DNA from: Entamoeba invadens IP1
Lineage: Eukaryota > Evosea > Mastigamoebida > Endamoebidae
Assembly: GCF_000330505.1 (NCBI RefSeq)
Contig: NW_004443720.1
Span: 131,431-195,430, forward strand
Direction of reading: 5' to 3'
Length of the DNA: 64,000 nucleotides
In this document: positions 19,549 through 28,839 of the stretch, piece after piece
How positions within the stretch are numbered: position 1 is the first letter of the stretch
Layout of the letters: each line of letters opens with the position of its first letter
Notes under the pieces: generated by a model
Database searches by the model: none
The model's input: the letters and a program-made list of their open reading frames with translations, nothing else
What the model was told of the DNA's origin: nothing
Translations under genes and position numbers: made by a program

Positions 19549-22500
19549 TTATTTTTTTACGAAGGTCAAGAACCCTCTTTTCTTGATTTGAGGGTGGTCT
19601 GGTGATTTCTGATCTCTTGGGGAGTCGAGTGGGACTGTTGAATTCTTCATGTTTGACCCACTTGTTCTCTTGGGTGTTTTTGGCTCTTTGTAGTCCTCTG
19701 ATTTCTCACTCTTTTCGGACTTTTTGGAATCTTCACTCTTCTCGCTTTTCTCACTCTTTTCTTCGGAGTTCGTCTCGTCTTTGTCCTTTCTCGTGCCGAA
19801 AGAAGCGATCCAAGACTCTCCACGTTTATGTGCGTTGTGGTCGTCTTTGATTCGTTTACTGATTGAAGGCATTTTCTTAGTATTTGAATCGTTACTTGCC
19901 TTATTAAGAATGTCCATACACTCTTCGGCCATTCGAGAAATAACTATTTTACCATCTTTAAGACCATCATCTCTTATAGACTCCAAATTAGTGATGATCT
20001 TATTGTGGAACGGACATGACGCCAAATCGGGATGCGCAATCAGTAAGAGTTTCAAGCACTCTTCTCCTTTCTTTTTGGCTTCAATGAGGTCTGTTGGAAT
20101 CGACTGGACGGCGTATGAGAAGGCATTTAAAAAGACGGAATCTGCAAGTTTGGCCGCTATTAACTTCTGGTCCGAAATCATTCTGTAGAAGTCGCCCAGT
20201 TCATTCAAACTCACATTGTCTTCGTACTTCGCTGCTTTCAATATTTTCGCCATCCGAAGAACAGAAATGTCCACAGAGAGTTCCGCCAACCCGCGTTTTG
20301 TATTTGCCAAATATAACGCTTGAATTGCGCTGAAGAAGTGCGCGCGGAGGCCGATGACTGCGATGTGGTCGATGAAGAAAGTGATCCCATTGTTAATAAT
20401 GAAGTCGGAAGACTTATTAGATTTAGTTAAAGCACTCGCTATTTTCAGCATAATATCGACAGTCACTTCACTCATCACTGAAGACTCATTCTTTGCCGTT
20501 TCACAATAGCTTTTAAGCAAATTGAATACATTGGGGAAGGTCAAGAATTCACTGAAAAACTTCTTCTCAAGTGGCAGTGCGTTGAGTATAATACAGTTAA
20601 GACATTGGATGACATTGTTAATAACCCCTTTCTTCATCATCTTCTTCAATATCGGTTTTGAGGTTTTGGTCTTGTCGCGTTCTTTCATTTCCGGGTCAAG
20701 ACGATTACACCTGTCAAGCACGCGTAACAAGAAAGTGATGATCTTCGCTCCAAGAAGATGTTCTCTGATCTCTTCGTCACTTTCACTTAACATATTCTTA
20801 CACAGTCGACTAATATTAAACAAGACTTCTTCTTGGACATAATTGGCATCTACCGTCTTTTCATCAATTTTTATTAATAACAAATCATTCAAAATGATAC
20901 GATGGGAGATCTCAGGCTTGATCCACGTGTTATCATTCTTCACTACACTGTCCACTATTTGATTCAATAATGTGATCGCTTTCAAGGCCGCATTAAACTC
21001 CTTCAATGCGACTGTTTTACACACAAATTGAATCAACGTGTCGATGATCTTGTATTTCAAAAACAATAACACTATTATATTTCTCGAACAAATTTCTATT
21101 CGATTGGTGATATCCTCCGTCTGCGCTTTCACAAATTTGATCAAAACATCCAATATAGTTTCGATATTGAACGAAAACGTGTCGTATTTCATCGCAAGAA
21201 TTTGACTCAATATCGTGAGCCCCCCACAATTAATAAACATTTGCGCAAGTTGATATTTATTCGTATTATCCGCTAATATCACACTCACAAATTTGGTCAA
21301 CTCGCTCAACACTTTATCACTCATCTTAGCTTGGGAGAGTCCAAAGTTAATGATCGTCATCCCACCACTTAACATGATATTCATTCGTCCTCTTCCACTT
21401 TTGGATATGACTGTATTAATGATTTTAAGAGCATTATATCTCAAATCAACAACATTACTAAATTCCTCTCGTTCTAAGACAGCAAACACCGGCATAATCC
21501 CTACCATATGTAATATAGAATCCATCTCTGTAAACTCTTTCTCGTAACACACCTTCGTCAACTCCATTATAATCTTCTCTACTCGTGCCGAATAGTCCTT
21601 TGGCATCAAATCGATGACTCGTGACATGTCTTTAATCAAACTTAAGAACTTTTGTTTCTTCTCACTCACACTCACTTCAGCATCTAAAGCTGCTATCTTC
21701 ATCATTCCATCCCCAGAGTCGTCTTCATTCATCTTCTCAAAGATGTCATCAGCACTGTCCGTCTTCTTCACACTTTCATTCGATTTTATAGGACTTTGCC
21801 CACCCTTTGGTTCTGGAAATTCGATATCGCCCCAATCATCATCTATTTCAACAGCAGTAGTCTTCTTTGTAAGTGGCGTAACACTCTGTTTAGTAGCACT
21901 TTTGTCCTTCAAAGTTCCGCTCAAACTCGTTGGCGTGTTCGGTCCAAAATCGTCGCCCCAGTCCAAATCCTCTGCCGTAGTCGCTACAACTGTTTTTGTT
22001 GTGAGTTGCTTCTTTGGTGTATTTGCTGGTTCTTTGGCGTTCAACTCCAATTCATATTCATCGCCCCAGTCGTCGATGTCCCCAGTCTTTACTGAGTCAA
22101 TTGCAACGCTTCCCTTTGGCTTCGGTAGTGTTGGGGGTTTCGATAATGTTAAAGGCCTTGAGACCTTTGGAGTCGTATCAATCAACTTGACTCCATTTGC
22201 AGAGAACCATTCATTACTTAACAATTCTTTTGATGACGCTCTGATGTTAATATCCGTCTTAAAACAGTCCAATAACAAGACTTTAAGAAGTGGAGATGCG
22301 TTCAGTGGAAATGGTGGGTGATCATCTGTACATATTCTATACAGTGCAGCCGTCGGGTTAAGATCCCAATACGGAGGGTTTCCAGTAATTAATTCCAGAA
22401 TCGTACAACCAAGTGCCCAAATGTCTGCTTTGACTGTCGTTCCTTGCATTTGAATCACTTCAGGACTCATCCAATTTGGTGTTCCAATTGGGTCTTCGCT

Positions 22501-24282
22501 GTTCCCATTTTCCAAATCGCTTGTTTGGATCGACACTCCAAAATCAGCAATTTTGACTCTTCCATCTTTAGCAACTAATATATTAGCAGCTTTAATATCA
22601 CGATGAACTATACCTTGGGAATGAATATATTCTAACCCTATTAACACTTGATAGATATATTTCGCTGTCAAGACTTCATTCAATTGTTTGAATTGTTTCA
22701 CAATGTTTAATAAGGACCCAGACTCCATATACTCCATTACTATATATAAACATCCAAAGCTTTGTGTTGACGCTATATACCTCACTATATAATCATTCTT
22801 CAAAAACCTCAATAATTTGATCTCTTCTTCAACTTCTTTTAACACACTTTTCTTGTTCACTTTCATCTGTTTGATCGCTACAAACTCCCCAGAGTCCGCA
22901 TTCATCCCTTTTAAAACTTCTCCAAAAGCCCCTCTTCCAATCGAATTCGCAATGTTGTAGACTAACTCTTTCTTATCTACTTCGACTCGCAGAATTTTGG
23001 TCACCATCGGATCTTCATTTTGTAACTTATCTTCACTGATATGTTCTTTAATGTTAAATGGGTTAATAGGTGGAGCGGATGGTGATGGCATATGTAATGA
23101 CCCCGTCGAGTTCTTTCTCTCAATTGGTGTGTCGCTTTGCAATTTTTGATTTGGCGAGCTTTGAACCATTTTTTCGTCGCCTTTGAGGTTCCGTGGAGAC
23201 TTCTCGACTTTTATAACTTCGTCATTTGTGTTGGCGGTATCCGACATTTCTGTCGACGTCGTCAAACTGTCGCTTTCGTCAATTTTCGTACTTCTCATTT
23301 TTTTCTTCGCGTTTTTCGATTTGGGTTTCTTCGCGTTGAGGGCTTTACGCTTTTTTGGAGCCGATTTCTCGTAATCGTCATCAGTTGTTCCACTAATTGC
23401 CGTGTTAAAATCAAGATCATTTAAGATGTCGGGTTGACCTAAAGTAGCGTCTTGTGGTATTTCGGTTGTGTTTAGTTCTAAATTTTCGATTGGCTTTTCT
23501 TGTTGTTGTGGTGCGACAGTCTCATTTTTTTCGTCTTTTTCTTCCTTTTCGACTTTCTCGACTTTTTGCGGTTTCTTTTTTGACTTTTTTGATTTTTTGG
23601 TCACTTTTTTCGCGTTGAGTGTTTTCCGTGGTTTTTCTTTGATTTCGTTGTCGTAGTCATCGTCCGGTGTATAATGTGCTGAGTTGAAAATTTGGTCGTT
23701 CAAAATATCTTTTTCGGGGTGTTGGATATCGACTTGTTCTTTCTTTGAAGTGTCCGTGCTATCTGTTGTTTGCTGTTGAGTAGTGGATGCCGTCATTTTC
23801 ACGTCGATTTTTTGTGATGGAACTTTTTTGGTGGTTATTGGAGTGGATTGTGCCAATTGATTCAATTGACTCTTTTGTTTGGGGGAACCAACTTTGTCAT
23901 CTTTTTGTGGTGTTGCACTGATGATTTCGATTTGCCGTGGGGTGATTTCCTTTTTGTGTGATGTTTCTTTGACTTCGAGTGGAATTTCGGTGTTTTTTGG
24001 AAGAGCCAACCGCTTTTGTGTCTGAAGAAAAGGTTGAGGTGAAGTATTTGAAGTATTATGTGGACTTTGTTTTACGTTTTTGAAAGTGGTAGTTTGTGGA
24101 TTTACTTTTGGATTCGAGACAGGTGTTGTGTTAGATGTTGAAGGATTTGGAGGAGTTGTTTTAAGAGGTTTTGAAAATCCCTTTCTTTCATTAGCTTCTT
24201 TCTCCCGTGCTTTAATCATAGCGGCAACACGACTAGATCCATGTGGGGGACCTTTATGTTCGTTAGTGGAAGTATTACTCAT
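19549..24282 (-). CDS. Cdc7/SepH-type (SIN, MAP3K-epsilon) protein kinase with ARM repeats
   Basis: A 1577-aa Ser/Thr kinase. Residues 1-430 are low-complexity Lys/Glu/Thr-rich sequence containing a duplicated unit (DILND...DDDY...LNAKK followed by Lys-rich stretches). The kinase domain spans ~437-690: glycine loop IGRGAFGEV, VAIKQMKV lysine, HRDIKAANILV catalytic loop, DFGVS, GTPNWMSPEVIQMQG and DIWALGC. Sequence and architecture match fission yeast Cdc7, Aspergillus SepH, Dictyostelium SepA and plant MAP3K-epsilon, which drive cytokinesis in the septation initiation network and carry C-terminal armadillo-like repeats. Such repeats appear here at ~890-1440 (NVVDLRYNALKIINTVISKS and others). 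Three DWGD acidic motifs lie between the kinase and the repeats, and the last ~80 residues are Lys/Glu/Ser-rich. The long N-terminal extension is unusual, since family kinases usually begin with the kinase domain. Confidence 0.88.
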   Translation of the reverse strand: MSNTSTNEHKGPPHGSSRVAAMIKAREKEANERKGFSKPLKTTPPNPSTSNTTPVSNPKVNPQTTTFKNVKQSPHNTSNTSPQPFLQTQKRLALPKNTEIPLEVKETSHKKEITPRQIEIISATPQKDDKVGSPKQKSQLNQLAQSTPITTKKVPSQKIDVKMTASTTQQQTTDSTDTSKKEQVDIQHPEKDILNDQIFNSAHYTPDDDYDNEIKEKPRKTLNAKKVTKKSKKSKKKPQKVEKVEKEEKDEKNETVAPQQQEKPIENLELNTTEIPQDATLGQPDILNDLDFNTAISGTTDDDYEKSAPKKRKALNAKKPKSKNAKKKMRSTKIDESDSLTTSTEMSDTANTNDEVIKVEKSPRNLKGDEKMVQSSPNQKLQSDTPIERKNSTGSLHMPSPSAPPINPFNIKEHISEDKLQNEDPMVTKILRVEVDKKELVYNIANSIGRGAFGEVLKGMNADSGEFVAIKQMKVNKKSVLKEVEEEIKLLRFLKNDYIVRYIASTQSFGCLYIVMEYMESGSLLNIVKQFKQLNEVLTAKYIYQVLIGLEYIHSQGIVHRDIKAANILVAKDGRVKIADFGVSIQTSDLENGNSEDPIGTPNWMSPEVIQMQGTTVKADIWALGCTILELITGNPPYWDLNPTAALYRICTDDHPPFPLNASPLLKVLLLDCFKTDINIRASSKELLSNEWFSANGVKLIDTTPKVSRPLTLSKPPTLPKPKGSVAIDSVKTGDIDDWGDEYELELNAKEPANTPKKQLTTKTVVATTAEDLDWGDDFGPNTPTSLSGTLKDKSATKQSVTPLTKKTTAVEIDDDWGDIEFPEPKGGQSPIKSNESVKKTDSADDIFEKMNEDDSGDGMMKIAALDAEVSVSEKKQKFLSLIKDMSRVIDLMPKDYSARVEKIIMELTKVCYEKEFTEMDSILHMVGIMPVFAVLEREEFSNVVDLRYNALKIINTVISKSGRGRMNIMLSGGMTIINFGLSQAKMSDKVLSELTKFVSVILADNTNKYQLAQMFINCGGLTILSQILAMKYDTFSFNIETILDVLIKFVKAQTEDITNRIEICSRNIIVLLFLKYKIIDTLIQFVCKTVALKEFNAALKAITLLNQIVDSVVKNDNTWIKPEISHRIILNDLLLIKIDEKTVDANYVQEEVLFNISRLCKNMLSESDEEIREHLLGAKIITFLLRVLDRCNRLDPEMKERDKTKTSKPILKKMMKKGVINNVIQCLNCIILNALPLEKKFFSEFLTFPNVFNLLKSYCETAKNESSVMSEVTVDIMLKIASALTKSNKSSDFIINNGITFFIDHIAVIGLRAHFFSAIQALYLANTKRGLAELSVDISVLRMAKILKAAKYEDNVSLNELGDFYRMISDQKLIAAKLADSVFLNAFSYAVQSIPTDLIEAKKKGEECLKLLLIAHPDLASCPFHNKIITNLESIRDDGLKDGKIVISRMAEECMDILNKASNDSNTKKMPSISKRIKDDHNAHKRGESWIASFGTRKDKDETNSEEKSEKSEKSEDSKKSEKSEKSEDYKEPKTPKRTSGSNMKNSTVPLDSPRDQKSPDHPQIKKRGFLTFVKK

Positions 24283-24646
24283 TCAATCAGTTTTTTAGTT
24301 GTTTTTAAGAATTCCAATTCGCTTTTTTATCAAACAATAAATTAGTTGTGTGTTATATCAGTCAAGTTTTCCCTATTTTTCGAATAAAAAGTCGTTTATT
24401 TGTATTGGTAAATATTTAGTTCCTTTATCCCGATTTACCCGACAATTTGATGGATTTCAACAAAATGGGTGTGTTTACTTGAGAAAAGTGTTTTAAAAAA
24501 CTCCAATGCTATAATAATACATTGGAGTTATTAAATATATCTATTACTATAAACTATAGCATCATTTTAATATATTAGAACAATAGAGGAGAAAAATGTA
24601 CTATAACTAATAGAATTAAGCTATATAAAAACTAATAAACACAGTC
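24283..24646. other. Divergent intergenic spacer
   Basis: Lies between the minus-strand kinase start and the plus-strand NAP gene, so it holds both promoters. AT-rich, with no sharp element recognised. Confidence 0.5.
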
Positions 24647-25589
24647 ATGGGAGAGAGAGACGCGGTCGATAAAACCTATCAAGATTTCCTCTCGAACGCA
24701 ACAAAAGAAGAAATTGATATACTCACAAATGAAGTCGAGCCCCAGCAGACCGAATTTGATAACTTATATCTTCAATATGACCTTACCATGTGGGAGTCTT
24801 TCAAAGCCCTTCACCAAAAGGTGAACTCATACGTTTGTTGATTTTCATCAAAAATGTTTTACAAAATGTTATTAAAATTACTCGACTGTTCTATATAACA
24901 CATTCACGTGAAGTCGAAGTCGCGCGAGAGCATTAAACACTACTGGAAAAACGTCATAGTGAACTCTGGTGTATTAAAGAAGATTGGGAGCACATCTACA
25001 GATCTAGTTGTGTTAGACTATTTGAAGGACGTTCGACTTTCTGGGTTCAATCAGATAGTCACCCCTGATTTAGTTGTTGGAGACAAGAAGAGATTACGAG
25101 TTGGGTATACACTGAATTTTATCTTTGAAGAAAACGAGTGGTTTCCTGATATTGAGTTATCAAAGAAGATATCGTACTTATACAATGACACGTATACCTG
25201 TGGTAAATTAGTGAAGTTTGTTGCTCATTGTTTTGATTCAATGAACAAATGGAATAACAAAGAGTTCGGGGGTGGTCTTTTATGATGGCAAAGTGCCCAA
25301 ATTTGTTGATAGTACTGAAAGTAGCTTCTTCGACTTTTTTGAGCCAGTGAATCAAAAGGAAGAATACTCGGTGTCTGAAGAGGGCGATGAAATTGAAGAA
25401 ACAGTCGACGAACAATTGAGGTCCGTGTTTTATTTTGCTAATGATATTATACCTAACAGCTTATACTTTTTAAGAAACCAAATGGATAAATATGACGACT
25501 CGGAAATGACAGACTCGGACGAGGATACTGATGACTCAGACCAAGATGATTCTGAAGACTATGAGGAACTGATCGACGAAGATAACTGA
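24647..25589 (+). CDS. NAP1: Nucleosome assembly protein (NAP family), intron plus frameshift
   Basis: A histone H2A/H2B chaperone of the NAP1/SET family. Exon 1 (24647-24832) gives the long dimerisation helix start (EPQQTEFDNLYLQYDLTMWE). An intron with donor GTTTGT at 24833 ends at an AAG acceptor near 24913 or 24919. Exon 2 continues IKHYWKNVIVNSGVLKKIGS, TDLVVLDYLKDVRLSG, then LNFIFEENEWFPDIELSKK, the typical NAP F-x-F-x-x-N-x-(Y/W)-F block. The frame then breaks at GGGGG (25268-25272). Removing one G lets it run through EFGVVFYDGKVP, SSFFDFFEP and a highly acidic C-terminal tail (DSDEDTDDSDQDDSEDYEEL), the hallmark of NAPs. The expected product is ~286 aa. The extra G may be an assembly error or a real mutation. 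Confidence 0.8.
24833..24913 (+). other. Intron of the NAP gene (acceptor uncertain)
   Basis: Donor GTTTGTTGATTTT directly after the last exon 1 codon. No TAG acceptor fits the phase. AAG at 24911-24913 or 24917-24919 keeps the frame. Confidence 0.55.
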
Positions 25590-25612
25590 ATTTGTTTTAT
25601 AATTAATTTTAT

Positions 25613-25628
25613 AGTTATTTTACTATAA
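25613..25628 (+). promoter_or_regulatory. Shared 3'-flank motif AGTTATTTTACTATAA
   Basis: 15/16 identical to the motif after the TLDc and RGS-RhoGEF genes; 23 bases after the NAP stop codon. Confidence 0.35.
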
Positions 25629-25754
25629 ATATTATTTACGCCTTTAGCCAAACAATTGGGTATAGAGTGACCAACAAATAAACAATTCAATCATATGTGG
25701 AAGCGTGCTTTTAATCCATGGTATATAAATAAGCGTTCCAAAAAATCAACTTGA

Positions 25755-25907
25755 CAACTTGTTAATTCAAAAGATCAGAAATTTCGAAAAAAATATGTCA
25801 ATGACTCCATCATATACAATTCATCTTTTATAGTGGATGAAATATATGATGTCGAAATTGACAACAATGAGAGAGATGAATTAAAATTTCATTCAATTAA
25901 GTTTTGA
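25755..25907 (+). pseudogene. Short coding-like remnant, 50 codons, no start
   Basis: Open frame after a TGA, reading FRKKYVNDSIIYNSSFIVDE then IYDVEIDNNERDELKF. Its composition is more protein-like than the surrounding AT-rich DNA. No ATG and no partner exon seen, and the family is unknown. Confidence 0.25.
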
Positions 25908-27227
25908 AAAGAATAATTTTTTAGTTTGGTTGATTGTTCTAAACCAAACTAAAAAATATAAAACAACAAAAAGTTTTCAATAAATTCTTAATAGTTTTTT
26001 CAATAAAAAAAGATTTTAATAAATAAAATTAAATTCTTTGAAGATTAGTATTTAATAATAGAAATATATTAATTTAATTTTTAATAATTTTATTATTATT
26101 TTTATTGATCAATCATAGTATTTTATAATTTAGAAAAAATTTATTTTTTGTGAAAAAATAATTTCATAAATAATAAAAATTTAATTTTTTATAATTTTTG
26201 GGTGTTATTATTTTAGTTTTTGTGTAGTATTTTATAGTTTTGAAAAATTGTTTAAAATTGATAATACAAAACTATAATATATTAGTTTAATAATTATTTT
26301 AAAAAAATTATAGTTAATGTTTGTTAATAAAAAGTTTAATTAATTTGAATTTTAGATTAAAGTCATAAATGTATTATTATGTTTTTACACGTACATGTCG
26401 GTTTTAATATATAATAATTGTGTATAAATAACAAATATAGTGGTACTAATTTGTGGAAATTTGAAGGGACATCGTATTTATTGTTAATGAAGTTAACTTT
26501 TATTTACAAACTATTATTGTTTTTAAACCCACCATTTTTTAATCTATTACAAGATAACAATAAAAAAATAAATTAATTCGTTCTGAAATCATATATATAA
26601 TTTATGAAACTATTATTTAGTACAATATTATAACTTTATTTTTACGGGATTGCGAATTTCGACTTTAGTCAACTCCAAAACTAGAAAGACCTTATTATGT
26701 AATTTATTATAACCAGAACAACATAAAAAATAAACATAGACTCAAATAATTAACCAAAAATAATTAACAATAAACCAACTTTCTATTGACAAAAAAAAGT
26801 ATTTTTTTTTCTAAATGCTGTCTAAACATTTTTGCCACAAAAAACAAAACTTTTGTTCTTAATTTCAATTATTTTAGTACTAAGACATCCAAAAACGACA
26901 AAAATCTTCGGGTTTGGAGATGAGCGCGGTACTTTGCCCTTTCAACAAAAAAAACTGCAAAACTGGCTTGAATTAGGAAAAAAAAAATGAGGGAAAAAGG
27001 CAAATTCAACGACATGGTATATAAGTATTATAACTAAATAAAATTTCTTCGAATAACCCAATTATTCACATTTATCTCTAATAAACTATTAAAAGCGATA
27101 ATTATGGTCAACTGATTTTGCCCAAATAACAGTCTGAGATTAGACTGTCCCGATATACATCTAACAAAATAGAAATAGATTCTTTTCTCTACAAAAAGTC
27201 ATCCAACTAATTCAGTCCAATTCGTTG

Positions 27228-28358
27228 ATGCAGAGCACGTTTTCTTCACAGACCTTACTCGATTATAATGATGTCACGCGAATCGACCCGATCAATGTTA
27301 ACATCATTCTTCACCATTTGATGAATCAAGGCAAATTAACTGATCGCGCAGTACTTTACATCAACGAGGTGGCAAGTAACTTATTCCAAAAAGAGGCAAA
27401 TGTAGTTGACTTGAATGACAACGTCGAAACTCTTATCATAGGAGACACTCATGGACAGTTCTATGACACTGTTTCCTTACTTGAAAAGACACAAGCGGCT
27501 CGTTATGTCTTTTTAGGAGATTATGTCGATAGAGGGGAGTTTGGTGTTGAACTTGTCTTGATGCTCTTTTCTCTTAAAATATCGTCGCCAAAGAGGTTCA
27601 TCTTCTTGCGAGGAAATCACGAGTCTCGCGCGATGAGTGAGAAGAACACATTTAAAGCGGAGTGTCTCTCTAAATACAACGAAGAGATTTATGAGAGTTT
27701 CATCTCTGTCTTTCAAACCCTTCCGATCGCAGCCGTTGTCAATAACAAATACTTCTGTGTCCATGGGAATGTCACTCCAGGCCTCACTACTATTGCTGCA
27801 ATTAACGAATTGAATCGGTTCTGTGAACCTGAAAAAGGCACTCAATTGGGTGAAATGTTATGGAACGATCCTATTAATGAAGAAGAAATGTACGACGCCT
27901 CACTTGGCAAATATGATTACGCTGCAAGTACAATTAACACTACCAATAACGATCTCAGTGAGTTAAATAATTACTTTAAAGGTAAGAATTTGGAAGAAGT
28001 GAAGAAATGGATGACTGTTGAATCGACTCCAAATACTAAAAGAAATTGGGGAAAGAGAATTGGGTATTCTTATATGAAGCAATTCTTACTCGAGAATCAA
28101 TTGACTAGTATCATTAGAGGACATGAATATGAAGAAGATGGATATAAGGAAATGTATTATATGATAGAAGATATTCCTATTTTATACACAGTGTTCTCTG
28201 CTCCTAATTATTTCTGTGGAAGATATGTGAATTTAGGAGCTTATCTTATTATCAAAAATGGAGATGTGAAAGCTAAGAAATTCAGAGGAGTTTCTTTGGA
28301 GAGAACACCAAGCCCAGAATTCGAAAAAGAGGCTGAGAAGATCAGTGTCGTTGTTTAA
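27228..28358 (+). CDS. Calcineurin-like (PPP family) Ser/Thr phosphatase
   Basis: A metal-dependent protein phosphatase. The PPP motifs are all present: GDTHGQFYD (~72), LGDYVDRG, LRGNHESR, CVHGNVTPG and IRGHEYEEDGY, with FSAPNYFC at the C-terminus. The stretch FKAECLSKYNEEIYESFISV...PIAAVVNNKYFCVHG resembles calcineurin A (PP2B) more than PP1/PP2A. Differences: GDTHG for GDIHG, GNVTP for GGLSP, a ~45-residue expansion between the WNDP motif and the YSYMKQFL helix, and no calmodulin-binding or autoinhibitory tail beyond ~375 aa. The start is ATG 27228, the second codon after an in-frame TTG. It could be an Entamoeba-specific PPP group and not true calcineurin. Confidence 0.85.
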   Translation: MQSTFSSQTLLDYNDVTRIDPINVNIILHHLMNQGKLTDRAVLYINEVASNLFQKEANVVDLNDNVETLIIGDTHGQFYDTVSLLEKTQAARYVFLGDYVDRGEFGVELVLMLFSLKISSPKRFIFLRGNHESRAMSEKNTFKAECLSKYNEEIYESFISVFQTLPIAAVVNNKYFCVHGNVTPGLTTIAAINELNRFCEPEKGTQLGEMLWNDPINEEEMYDASLGKYDYAASTINTTNNDLSELNNYFKGKNLEEVKKWMTVESTPNTKRNWGKRIGYSYMKQFLLENQLTSIIRGHEYEEDGYKEMYYMIEDIPILYTVFSAPNYFCGRYVNLGAYLIIKNGDVKAKKFRGVSLERTPSPEFEKEAEKISVVV

Positions 28359-28839
28359 GAACATTCGACATTATATTCGCACAAAATCCTCTTCTGAAGA
28401 AGATTTGCATTTCATTAAACATCTTGTATTGATTTATACTTTGTGGTATTAATTTATTAATATAACTATTATAATAGTTTTTTTTATTAAATGTTATAAT
28501 TTATTTGTTTTAATTTATTACTTTAATAAAAATAATAAATCTAATATTCATTTTGAAATTGTAAAAAACCTAGTATTTTATTAATGTTTAATATATTACA
28601 AAATATAGTTTTATTTTTCTATTTTTACTATAATATGAATATTTAGAGTTTATTTCTTGTATTGTTATATTAGTTTAAATTTTAGTAATATTATAATATA
28701 TTTATCAATAAAACAATTTATTTTACATTAGTTAATTAAACTATTATGAATGAATATAACTATCTTCTAGTATAATTTTAATATAATTATAATAAAAAAA
28801 CTATTCAAAAAGCGAACTTAAAACAAAGAAAAATAGAAA
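28359..28839. other. Intergenic, AT-rich
   Basis: A spacer between the phosphatase and the xylulokinase gene. Only AT-rich sequence and ACTATA words, plus the GAAC element at 28814. Confidence 0.6.
28814..28818 (+). promoter_or_regulatory. GAAC-box-like element
   Basis: GCGAACTTAAAAC, 22-26 bases before the xylulokinase ATG. Confidence 0.45.

Larger units (their letters stand above)
25590..27227. other. Intergenic, AT-rich, with one short ORF remnant
   Basis: About 1.6 kb of mostly >80% AT sequence. It contains the 3'-flank motif at 25613, a 50-codon open frame without ATG at 25755-25907 (listed separately), and no other coding signal. Confidence 0.5.

Noticed and set aside
25268..25285. 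Intron as the cause of the NAP frame change
   Set aside because: The two frames overlap directly and no donor/acceptor pair fits; a one-base indel in GGGGG is simpler.
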